NCBI GenBank assembly: GCA_022559845.1
Contig: CM040125.1
Span: 329,165,829-329,229,828 of the forward strand
Source: Amorphophallus konjac
Lineage: Eukaryota > Streptophyta > Magnoliopsida > Alismatales > Araceae
DNA length: 64,000 nucleotides
Direction of reading: 5' to 3'
Made by a program: the position numbers and the translations under genes. The notes under the pieces are model-generated. The model did not search any database and was not told where the DNA came from. It was given only the letters and a program-made list of their open reading frames with translations. Below, in pieces: positions 45,506 through 55,603 of this stretch. Position 1 is the stretch's first letter; each line of letters starts with the position of its first letter.

Positions 45506-47746
45506 ATGGTACGACCCCTAAGTGTCGCCCCTACCACTCAGTCGTCGGGAGACCCGATCCCTATACCGATGACCGAGTCATTCCAGCGCCCTGTCATGTC
45601 CACTGCCATCCTACCTAATGGGATGCATACGGAGATCGATTTCATCAGTAGGGTGTCATCTAACTGTGTCTCACAAGACATTGTTGAGTCACTCTCTAAG
45701 ACTGGGGAGATTGTTCTCCGTGATGGTTTAGCTTTTATCGAGTTTCAACGGTGGTTTGGCCCCGTTAAATATTTCGATGGCGCTTGGTGCAAGATCAGCA
45801 CCCTTGCTGGTCCATGCATCATTTTAGGGCGAACTTGGTTGGAGGAAAGAAGTGCGACCATCGACCTGGATAGGAGGACCTGCACCCTACACCCATCTCA
45901 CCTTCCCGGTGAGTTTGTCTTCCATGACGGCGTTACGCCGACCACCTCCATGTCATCACCTGGGTTTGTTCCAGTGAGTTACGAGGCTGAACAGGAGTTG
46001 ATTGAGGAGTACCTAACTGAGGTTGAGGAGTTAGGGAGTGATCCCCTCCACATCATAGAGGACTCCGTTTCCCCTCCCGAGAGAGAGGCTTCACCCTTAG
46101 ACCCTCATATAGAGACATTCTTACCTTCCGAGGGTGAACTGGTCATTGGTGAGTCTTTAGCTAGATGGCTAAGGGAGGGTCCATTTCTAGATGTCTCCAT
46201 TCCTTACTATACACCCATGGGACCAGCCCTCCCAATAATACCCCTTAACTCCTTTCACACCACTTTTCGGTCCTTCTGCTTTCTTGAAAATGTGAAGGAC
46301 TTCCTTAGGAGTTTAGATTATCAATGGGAGTTGACTTACATGTTGACCTTAGGGTCTGACCAACCATATAGTCATAGCTTTACACTCCCTGCTTTGGGGT
46401 CTATTACCTCGGTCTACACCATAGGACATATCACATCCGAGGTCCTTTTATTATTTCCCATACCCGTGGAGGTTGATTTTGTCCCCGCTTATGGTTTCAC
46501 GGTCCGGAGGGAGGAACCTTTCTTTCCTCAAGAGCCTCTTGCCCCATACATGAGAGTGCCTGAAGGTGATTATCTGCACCTGGACGAATGTCGCACATGG
46601 GCAAGTATAGTGAAGGGACCTGTCGGGAGGGGTCATCATTTCTTTGACCCATTCGATCCCCTCCCTAGTGAGCCTCTCGACCCATATTCTTTTCCCCACC
46701 TTGTCGAGGAGGTCCGCTATCATACACAACCTAGGCCTTCTAGTCAACACCTCACCTTGCAGGCATCCAGATGGCCGAGCTTAGGAGGCCAGGGACACAT
46801 GTCTCTTCCCCATGTTTCTGCATGTCCACCATCATATAGGGGTTTGTCTCATATAGGGAATGTCATGAGTGAGTTTGGGCAATTTAGTCCCCATGAGTCT
46901 ACCACATTCCGTAGGACACCCATGCATGATAGATACAACTTTGGTTGTCCTGGTCCTCCCCGTGTTGTCCAATCATGTAGGAGTCATAGGCATGCTAGGT
47001 CTGTGTTTGGATGTCCAGGACCACCACTGCATTCACATAGGTATGAGTCAACACAGCTAGTTCGGAGTCTACATCATCATCACCCCCTCGAGGCCAGCAA
47101 CGCACGTTATAAGGATCTAGCTGATGCGCATCGACGCACCCGTGAGTTCCAAGTGGGAGAGTATGTCATGATCAGGGTTAGACCTGAACGGTTCCCTTCG
47201 GGGGCCGTGAAGAAACTCCAGGACTGCGGTGCAGGACCCTTCCGAGTTCTGAAGCAAATAGGGTCAAATGCGTATGAGATTGAGCTGCCAGATGACTATG
47301 GGATCTGTTCGACGTTCAATGTTTCAGATATGGTGGCATATCGGGATCCCGCGGTGATTCCCAGTGAGCTTTTTGGGCCTACCCCTCCTGTTGAGAGCAT
47401 CACACCTTCGGAGCGTCCACCTCCTCCAGCCCCTTTACAGACACGCGAGCATATAGATTGCATACTGGATGAGCAGGTGACCACGACCAGGAGCGGAGCC
47501 TACCAGCGCTTTCTAGTGCGTTGGAGAGGGCGCCCTGCGACAGACGACACCTGGATCACACGTGGAGAGCTGGAGCGGATCGACCCGGACCTGCTGGAGC
47601 GTTACTTGAGCGACCGTGACCCTTACTCGACGGGGTCGAGTTCTTCCCACCCGGGGAGAATTGGTGAGGACACGCGCCGCATCACTCGACGGAGCACACG
47701 GAGCATGCCAGCATCTCTTTGGCTCGGCGACCACTTGGCAGACTAG
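45506..47746 (+). CDS. NA-2 ORF: protease-like, unknown domain, integrase C-terminus, chromodomain-like
   Basis: 746 codons from the ATG at 45506 (the frame is open from 45485). Residues about 37-130 resemble a retropepsin: TEIDFISRVSSNCVS, then CIILGRTWLEERSATIDL. The catalytic Asp-Thr/Ser-Gly is not evident, so it may be inactive. About 214-410 is an unrecognised domain shared with NA-1 (LPALGSITSV, DFVP, FFDPFDP). FGCPGPP occurs at about 479 and 501. About 533-612 is an integrase C-terminal domain (ARYKDLADAHRR, FQVGEYVMIRVRPERFPSG, AGPFRVL, FNVSDMVAYR). About 649-702 looks like a chromodomain (HIDCILDEQV, FLVRWRG, DDTWI). The last about 28 codons lie inside the 3' LTR, ending in LWLGDHLAD. 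There are no internal stops. Inferred role: chromatin-targeting accessory protein or a relic polyprotein. Confidence 0.8.
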   Translation: MVRPLSVAPTTQSSGDPIPIPMTESFQRPVMSTAILPNGMHTEIDFISRVSSNCVSQDIVESLSKTGEIVLRDGLAFIEFQRWFGPVKYFDGAWCKISTLAGPCIILGRTWLEERSATIDLDRRTCTLHPSHLPGEFVFHDGVTPTTSMSSPGFVPVSYEAEQELIEEYLTEVEELGSDPLHIIEDSVSPPEREASPLDPHIETFLPSEGELVIGESLARWLREGPFLDVSIPYYTPMGPALPIIPLNSFHTTFRSFCFLENVKDFLRSLDYQWELTYMLTLGSDQPYSHSFTLPALGSITSVYTIGHITSEVLLLFPIPVEVDFVPAYGFTVRREEPFFPQEPLAPYMRVPEGDYLHLDECRTWASIVKGPVGRGHHFFDPFDPLPSEPLDPYSFPHLVEEVRYHTQPRPSSQHLTLQASRWPSLGGQGHMSLPHVSACPPSYRGLSHIGNVMSEFGQFSPHESTTFRRTPMHDRYNFGCPGPPRVVQSCRSHRHARSVFGCPGPPLHSHRYESTQLVRSLHHHHPLEASNARYKDLADAHRRTREFQVGEYVMIRVRPERFPSGAVKKLQDCGAGPFRVLKQIGSNAYEIELPDDYGICSTFNVSDMVAYRDPAVIPSELFGPTPPVESITPSERPPPPAPLQTREHIDCILDEQVTTTRSGAYQRFLVRWRGRPATDDTWITRGELERIDPDLLERYLSDRDPYSTGSSSSHPGRIGEDTRRITRRSTRSMPASLWLGDHLAD
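47648..47661 (+). other. NA-2 polypurine tract region, overlapping the ORF
   Basis: CACCCGGGGAGAAT precedes the 3' LTR and is at the same time coding for the NA-2 ORF, which runs through it into the LTR. Confidence 0.7.
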
Positions 47747-50185
47747 TAGAGCTATCTTTAGTTATTTTATGCTTTAGGCCATGTTGGGCCTTGGATTAGT
47801 CCCTGCGTGGACACTTTTATTAGTTGTGTGGACCTTTGTAGGCCATTTGGAGCAAATTAGGCTTTAGTTGGACCATTTTATGCTTATTAGATAGGAGATA
47901 GGGCTATTGGGCCATTTTTTTGGTTCAATCTCTGGCCCATATGGGCTGGCCACCCACTCCCTTGCTTAGCCCACCTAGGGTTAGGGTTTTGGGCGCCCCA
48001 ACTCTTTTCCCTCCTCTTGGAAGGTGGCAGCCGCCCCTCTCCTAGATTATAGGAAGAGGGGTGCGGCCCTCCCCCCCCCCTTGCCTTGTTGCGCCCCCCC
48101 TTTCCCCATGCCATGTGGCGCATCCCCCTCCCCTCCCTCTTGGCTAGGGTTTCAACCCTAGCACCTCCCCTCCCCATATATAAACCTTGTATTTTTTCCT
48201 TTGAAAGATAATGAAGAATTAATTTGTGAGAAACCTTGTGCGCAGCCACCACCAAGGAGAGGGCGACCTTCTCCATCCTTCCCCAAGGGGTGCGACGCCC
48301 CTCTCTTCCCCTATCCCCCATCTTCTTCTTCCTCCATCTCCAACTCCTGGGTGCGACTCCCTTGAGAAGGAGGTCCTGGTGAGGTGAGGATCGTGCTGTG
48401 AAGCGAGTCTCTTCATCCCATGTCGGAGAGAGATCCAAGCGGCGAGACGACGTCAAGCTCGGTGGCGTTCAATCCAATCTCGGATGCACCTGCTCTGCCT
48501 GCAAGCTAGGGGTCCAAAGATCACGTCGGTACGAACCCTTTCTGTGGGCAAACCGTCTGGCTTTCTTCTAGACTTTTCTTCCCCTACAAGTCCCCCTTCC
48601 AACCCCACCGGCCTTGTCCCAAAACTCGAATCACAGAGGAAGCTGTCTTTGTAGACACTTTCGTCGCGCAGGCTGCTCCCGGGACAGACTCGCCTGTGAT
48701 CAGAGTCGCCTTGGACACCCGTGTGCACCCCCGTTCCTTCTCCGATCGACCACAACCTCTTCACATAAGTTGTTCCCCTCCCTGTCCCCGAACCATTCGT
48801 GGTGGTTTCATCCCAAAACTCCATTGGGGCTGAAACTTCCCTTTGTGGCTACTTTCGGTCCTCCTCTGGGCGCTACAGTAACCCGGCGGGACAGATCTGC
48901 AGTACCCTCCAAAGGGACCACCACCTCCCCTTACTGGAATGGCCTGAAAATTGGAGGGCTATCTCCACACACACCACTCCATCTCCAGTGGCCGCCCCTG
49001 GTCAGAATTCCATCCGCACCCCTACGCCCTCATATCCCATCTCGGGTTCACAGACCTGACTGCCCTGAAGTGCAGGCTGCGACCCCCACTTTCCACCCCG
49101 CCCACGCCCAAATCCTCCAAGGCACCGCCCCCGCTACCTTGGTCATCTGTTAGCCCTACCTGTAAGCTACCCACCAGAGAAAACCCCATCCCTAAATCTG
49201 TCCGGAAGCCTGCGTACCGACTGTTCTCCTGGTCTCTACCGGTGTGGGCAGACAGGCAGTCCGACTGCACGCCAGGTGTTTGACGAATTGCCACGGTCAC
49301 CATCGGCCTCGACTGCAGTTCTCCTTCCACGGGCGCCTGTGGGACATCCCCACCAGCGCCCTCGCTGAATTTCGCAGGTCCAGGACATGATTAAGGGCGC
49401 TTACCGGAGTCGCCCCCGGGCTGTTTGGCGGGCTTGTGCAGGTTGGCCAGCAACCTGTCCCCTCCTTCCGAACGCACTCCAGAGGCTTCCCCGAGGATCG
49501 GCGACATCCTTCTTCTTCCCGGAGGAGCGACCCCACGATAGCAAGGTACCGGGGACTCCTGCCACCTCAGCCCCTCCAGAGGTGGACGTTCTTTCAGCAG
49601 TTCGCAGAGCTACCCGGGACCTCCTCGCGGCCCACCCCTTCACCGAGTGCTGCCCGTCAGCCCGTGCATCGGCAGCCCCGACTTCTCTGTTTGTAGCCTG
49701 TTACCTCCCTGCGAGGAGTGGGCATTTTGGGTCAATTGTGTATTATTACTTCTACGTGTATCGGGGTTGTTGGTCTCGGCCGGGGTTCCTTCCCCACGCC
49801 TAGGCGTGGAGGTACGTGCGACGTTCCTTCCCTTGGCATTTGCTTTGCTAGTATGCTCTCGATTATGCAGCGTGCGAGTGTAGGATCCTAGCTACATATT
49901 CAATTCACCGTGGGTTTTGCTTAGTTGAGAGCACCATTCCGTGGCCCTAGTCGAGCACCGAGCTCGGACTAGACTCCCATAATTGCGCGTCGGCTCCCTT
50001 TGCCGCTTTGATCCACTCGTTTCCCTCATAGGGACGGCCGTGGACTTGGGTTTCTTGTTGAGAGACGCCTCTCTTCGGAGGAATAGTACGGAGGTCGATC
50101 TCTCGGCTTGCCTTGTCACGTGTGAGTGCTGGCCGCACTTGGTCTTCATAGTAGGTCCAGTCCCTTTTAGTCCCGTTCCGCATCA
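47662..50185 (+). repeat. NA-2 3' LTR
   Basis: 2524 bp partner of 42687-45209, TATA at 48177-48184. Its first 85 bases code the C-terminus of the NA-2 ORF (stop 47744-47746). Differences from the 5' copy are mostly C/T or A/G. Confidence 0.92.
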
Positions 50186-50190
50186 GACAT

Positions 50191-50869
50191 CTACCTTTTG
50201 ATGATTCTAATGAAATATCCCCAAATATAAGAAAACCCTTTTGATCTTCCAAATCCTCCTTCAAATCTCCCCCAAACTTCGCAGCAGCATAACCTTAGCC
50301 TGTAGCGATAGTTTAAGGGTCGAATGGGGTTCTATTTATAGCCAAAACTTGGCCAAATTTGTCAAGATTTCTTGCCTAATATTTCCAAACTTTCCACCCA
50401 CGAATTAGACGAAAATTTGAATTTTTCTTCTTAATCTAGCTCTATTTTGGTGTGAAAATAATGCAATTTCGACTGGTCTAAAGTTATATGTTAGTAGGGG
50501 TTTATTCTTGAGTCAATCTTCTAGAAATTGGGTTATTTTAATCCCTTAAATTACATATTAAACACATGTTACGAATTTAGGTTAATTTAACCTTTAATAA
50601 ATCTTTTAACCCATTAATCCAATCCATCATGGATTATCCAATGGGCCAATTATAATCTTAACCCATTATATGGACTTTTATTGGACTTCCTAATATTTAT
50701 CTAAGGTTTAAAGCATTTAATCTCTATTTACTTCTAGTTAATTCAAGTAAATTCAATAAACTAGCTTATTTCATATAGTGAAAATGTAATTTAATTATTT
50801 CATGAAAATTTTAATTACATGATGAAATTAAAAATTTTATTTCTCATTTTTAATTATCGTGTTTCTACA
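50191..50869 (-). repeat. Gypsy LTR C, right part
   Basis: Resumes CTACCTTTTGATGATTC after the right GACAT copy and ends GTTTCTACA. Its TATA complement is at 50332-50341, so NA-2 lies downstream of this LTR's promoter on the minus strand. Confidence 0.9.
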
Positions 50870-50953
50870 TCCTCCCCCACTTAAAAGAATTTGGTCCTCC
50901 AAATTTATATTATACAATTAAAATTTAAAAATTCGAGTAGAAAGGTCGAATTT

Positions 50954-51256
50954 CTAACCTGAGATTAAATCTGGGTATTTCTTCTTGATGGATTCTTCCA
51001 ATTCCCAGGTTGCTTCCTCGAATCCACGCTTGCTCCACTAGACCTTTACCATCGGAATGGCCCAATTCCTCAGTTGGTGTAATTTTCGGTCTAATATTTT
51101 GATCGGTCTTTCTTCATATGATAAGTCCTTTTGGAGTTTCAATTCTTCAAATTGGATCACATGTGAAGGACCATAGACGTATTTCCTTAGCAGGGATACA
51201 TGGAATACGTCGTGTACACCGGCCAGTTGAGGAGGTAAAGCCAGCTTGTATGCCAC
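50954..51256 (-). pseudogene. Interior 3 integrase C-terminus and chromodomain
   Basis: Open from [25 protein letters not shown] to the chromodomain start [15 protein letters not shown] and the shared TAG near 51038, then WSKRGFEEATWELEE in frame to about 50957. The purine tract AAGTGGGGGAGGA is at the complement of 50870-50882. Confidence 0.82.
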
Positions 51257-51337
51257 CTCGCCGATTCTCTCCAGAATCTCGAAAGGGCCGATAAATCTCG
51301 GACTTAGCTTTCCTTTGATGTTGAATCTTCTAATTCC

Positions 51338-52440
51338 TCATGTGGGGGCGATCTTTAAGAAGACATGCTCCCCCACTTTGAATTCAAGGTCTCTCCTCTG
51401 GTTGTCGGCATAGCTCTTTTGCCGTGATTGAGCGACCTTTAGCCTTTCTTGTATCAATTGGATTTTGTCAGTTGTGTCTTGTACAATATCGGGACCAATC
51501 AATCCTTTGTCACCAACCTCACTCCAACAAAGAGGCGATCTGCAACTTCGGCCATATAATGCTTCGAATGGTGCCATTTGAATACTCGACTGATAGCTAT
51601 TATTGTAAGCGAACTCAGTCAATGGTAAGTGTTCATGCCAGTTACCACCGAAGTCAATCATGCATGCTCTCAACATATCTTCAATAATTTGATTCATCCT
51701 CTCGGTTTGTCCATCAGTCTGAGGGTGAAAAGTAGTGCTAAATCTTAGTCTAGTACCCATAGACGATTGTAAACCTTCCAGAAATGATAGGTGAATCTTA
51801 GATCTCGGTCCGAAATAATAGAGCTTGGAATACCGTGCAGCCTTACGATCTCCTTGATATATAAAGCGGCTAGAACATCCACGGTCCATCTAGTCTGGAT
51901 AGGTAAAAAGTGAGCGAACTTTGTTAGCCGATGTACAATTACCCATATAGCATCAAAACCACTTCGGGTCTTTGGTAATCCAACAATGAAGTCCATACCG
52001 ATACTATCCCATTTCCATTCCGATATTTCGAGAGGCTTGAGCTTGCCAGCCGGTTTGAGGTGTTCGGCCTTGACTTGTTGACAAACCAAACATCGGCTTA
52101 CGAACTCGGCTACCTCTCCCTTCATATTCGGCCACCAGAAAGTTCTCTTGAAGTCTTGGTACATTTTTGTAGCACCGGGGTGAATAGTGTACCTTGACCG
52201 ATGTGCTTCCTCCAGGATTTTACCCTTGATGGTAGAACAGTCCGGTACACATGTTCTTCCTTTGAATAATAACCTTACATCATCAACTAGAAGGAAATCC
52301 GGTCGTTGATCTAATTTCTCTTTAATTTCCACGATCAATGGATCATCACCCTACCGTTCCTTAATTTTTGAGAGTAACTCGGGTTGGAGTCGAATATTAG
52401 CAATAAATACTCCGCCTTCCTTCTCCTCCATATTGAGGTT
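51338..52440 (-). pseudogene. Interior 3 integrase
   Basis: Two open pieces. 52338-51745 has HRSRYTIH...CLVCQQVK, MDFIVGLP and SDRDLRF; it reads VIVHRLTK where the others have VIVDRLTK. 51889-51338 has FHPQTDGQTE (Gln as in most gypsy elements; the other interiors have His) and continues to LEFKVGEHVFLKI. The pieces are joined by the shared frameshift after YHFWK, and the shared TAG lies near 52353. Confidence 0.85.
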
Positions 52441-52467
52441 TAAGTTGGCCATTTGCTCAAGTAGATG

Positions 52468-52767
52468 TCACTCTTTAACCATCATGCTTGATAATAAAGT
52501 CATCGGCTTCCGACTAAGTGCATCATCTACGACATTGCCTTTTCCGAGATGATATTGTATAGAGAAGTCGAAATCCTTTAAATATTCCAACCACCGTCTT
52601 TGTCTCATATTGAGCTCCTTTTGAGAGAATAAATATTTGAGACTCTTGTGATCAGAATACACCATAAAGGCTTCGCCATAGAGGTAATGTCGCCATATCT
52701 TCAAAACAAAGACCACAGCTGTCAGTTCTAGGTCATGTACGAGATAATTTTCCTCGTGTTTCTTCAA
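52468..52767 (-). pseudogene. Interior 3 RNase H C-terminal part
   Basis: Same 99-residue piece as in the other interiors, bounded by the shared TAA (complement of 52768-52770). Confidence 0.85.
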
Positions 52768-54364
52768 TTACCGTGAAGAGTATGCTATAACCTTACCATG
52801 TTGCATTAATACGCAACCTAGGCCAATTCCGGATGCATCAGCATACACTTCGAATCCTCCTCCTTCCGTAGGTAATGTGAGAATAGGAGCAGTTGTCAGA
52901 CAATCCTTTAAAGTTTGAAAGCTTTTCTCGCATTCCTTGGACCATATAAAAGAATTCTCCTTCCTTGTCAATCTTGTTAAAGATACTGCGATCTTTGAGA
53001 AATCCTTGATAAATCTTCGGTAATATCCAGCCAATCCCAAGAAGCTTCGAATTTCTGTCACACTAGTAGGTCTTTCCCAATTCTTTACGGCCTCGACCTT
53101 TGAAGGATCGACGGCGATACCGTTCCGGGTAATTATGTGACTGAGAAAAGAAACTTCCTCCAACCAGAAATCACACTTGCTTAATTTGGCATAAAGCTTG
53201 TGATCTCTTAATAATTGAAGGGCCTTCTTGAGATGTTCTTCATGTTCTTCCTTGGATTTGGAGTAGATCAAAAATGTCGTCGATGAAGAAAACCACAAAT
53301 TGATCAAGGTATGGCCTGAATACGCTGTTCATTAATTGCATGAATGCGACAGGCGCATTTGTTAAGCCGAAAGGCATAACGGTGAACTCGTAATGTCCAT
53401 ACCTACTTCGAAATGCCGTCTTGTGAATATCACTTTCCTTGATTTTCAACTGATGATAACCAGATCGAAGATCGATCTTTGAAAAATATCGAGCTCCAGA
53501 AATCTGGTCGAATAATTCATCAATCCTCGGCAATGGATATTTATTCATGATGGTGAGTTGATTCAATTGCCGATAATCAATACATAACCTCATCGAACCA
53601 TCCTTCTTTTTAACAAAGAGGACCAGGGCTCCCCAAGGTGAAGTACTTAGTCGGATAAACCCCTTTTCCAATAACTCCAGTAGTTGTTCCTTTAATTCCT
53701 TCATTTCAACAGCAGACATCTGATACAGAGCTTTAGAAACTGGTGCAGCTCTCGGAATTAAATCAATAGAGAAAACCACTTCTCTCTTGGGAGGAATACC
53801 AGGCAACTCGTCTGGAAATATATCAGAATAATCCCGAACGATAGAAATGTCCTTTAGAACATGTTTCGTATGCTCGGTCATAGTGATAGAAACTAAGAAA
53901 CCGGCACAACCCTTCCTTAACAATTTTTTGGCTTTGAGGGCCGAAATAAGAGATATGTGCTTGGAATGCCTGGTGCCAGAAAATAGAAGGTCGGGGTAAC
54001 CCATAAAAGTTACCGTACCCAACTTGCAATTGACACTAGCTCCATGTGTATATAGCCAGTCGGCACCCAATATAATATCATATCCGTCCATCTCCATGCA
54101 TACCAAATCAGCGGGTAAGTTATAACCGCTAATTAGAATTTCACTATCAGGATAGAAATGTTTGATTTCCGTTCCCGTTCCAATAGGGGTAGTAATAGTG
54201 AGTGTAGAATCTAATCGAACAGGCTTAACAGGTAAAAGACCAACAAATCTTCTAGATATAAATAAATGCGTAGCTCCGGTGTCAAATAAGACAGAGGCGT
54301 GTCTTAAGTACACAGAAAGAGTACCTTCCATGACGCTTCCTTCTTCGGTAGGTTCTGTATCCAT
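52768..54364 (-). pseudogene. Interior 3 protease-RT-RNase H with frameshift at the RT active site
   Basis: 54364-53240 carries protease ([13 protein letters not shown]) and RT up to VVFFIDDI. An extra A in AAAAATG near 53271 (the other copies have AAAATG) shifts the frame at the catalytic Asp-Asp motif, and 53307-52768 continues in the new frame through YSKSKEEH to the RNase H start. This lesion is private to the copy. Small substitutions, such as LCIDYRQLN for LCVDYRQLN, also differ. Confidence 0.87.
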
Positions 54365-54382
54365 GAGAGCTTGGAGTCTTCC

Positions 54383-55382
54383 TTACTTTTTGGCAATAAT
54401 AGGAAGCTTTGCCGGTGGTGGAGCTTGCTTATTGAGAAGAGGGCAATTTGGGATCCTATGCTCTCGACTCCCGCATCGAAGACATACACCGAGCTTTCTC
54501 CAGCATTCCTCGGCTTTATGCTCGGGCTTCTCGCAATATTTGCATAGTTCCTTTGGTGTTGCCGATATAGGGACAATTTACTTGTCGAATGTCCTCGGCT
54601 TCTTGTCCCCTTGAAAGTTACGTCCACCCTTTTTGAAATTACGCCCGTCCTTGATGAAGTTACGCCCATCATTTGGCCTTTTCTTCCCGAAGGAAGGTTT
54701 GAAACTTCCGGCTCGCGTAACTTGCTCTCTCTTGGCTTCTCTTCCCCGAATGCAATCCGATAACTCCGTTGCATCTTCCAAGAGTTGTGCTCTTCGTACC
54801 GCATCGAAAAAAAATTTGGATATCCATCGGGGCCAGTTGAGTAATATATTGAGGCCTTAAGACATTTAAGAACCTCCTTGCCTTCATTTTGTCGGTACCC
54901 ACGAGATGTGGAGCGTACCAAGATAATCTTGAGAATTGAGCTTCATATTCGGTGACCGATAGTCCCCTTTGCTTTAAGGCGGAAAATTCGGCGGCCTTCC
55001 TTTCTTGCACTCAGTCAGAAAAATATTTACTATTGAAGTGTTCCACAAACTCTTCCCGTAGAATTTGGTCGTGCGGTAAAGTAGCTTCAACCGATTCCCA
55101 CCAGGCACGTGCATCTCTTTCCAGTTGGAAAGTAGCGAGTAGGACCTTTTCCTCATCGGCACATTACATGACTCGGAATATCCTCTCGATTTCCTTAATC
55201 CAATGTTTGGCTTCATCCGGATCCGTAGATCCTACGAACTTGGGAGGGTTCATGCTCCGAAAATTTCTATGCAAGTCTTCGGCTCCTCGGTTTGCTCCTC
55301 CCTGAGCAACCTGTTGGAGGGCTTGGGTTAAGCCTTGAACGGTGCACTGCATCTCGCGCCATTGAGCTCTCTCGACGGCCAT
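54383..55382 (-). pseudogene. Interior 3 gag
   Basis: Starts MAVERAQWREMQ at 55382. It has the shared TAA after RVM (about 55164), the shared TGA near 55011-55015, an extra A run near 54808-54815 that shifts the frame, and TAA after TFDK (about 54578). Knuckle CKYCEKPGHKAEE is visible; in one piece Ser replaces Gly before IKPRN in a shifted reading, so the region has decayed. Confidence 0.78.
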
Positions 55383-55584
55383 TTGCGAGAATTAGCCTGA
55401 AACCATAATTCCAAGGTTTATTATTTTTGTTTTGGTATTTATTTCTTGATAATTCCCTTTTTCTTAAAACTTAACCCGTGTTTACACCCAATCTTACCGG
55501 GAAGGTTTTGAGACCTATCTAATTTCTAGATATTAATCTAAAACCTAACCTAAGTTTAAGAATCCTAGGTTTTATGTAACCTAG

Positions 55585-55596
55585 GCTCTGATACCA
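55585..55596 (-). other. Interior 3 primer binding site
   Basis: Complement reads TGGTATCAGAGC, next to LTR D, the outermost 5' LTR of the array. Confidence 0.88.
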
Positions 55597-55603
55597 CAAA
55601 GAT

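Larger units (their letters stand above)
42687..50185 (+). mobile_element. NA-2: young non-autonomous gypsy-like element with intact novel ORF
   Basis: LTRs start TGGTGAGGACACGCGCC and end TTCYGCATCA, flanked by perfect 5-bp duplications GACAT at 42682-42686 and 50186-50190. PBS and purine tract are in place. The LTR pair shows about eleven substitutions and one C-run indel by eye over 2.5 kb, so this is the youngest insertion in the window. The interior is only 2452 bp and codes one long ORF without RT, RNase H, integrase core or gag; it must rely on another element's enzymes and particle. Confidence 0.93.
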
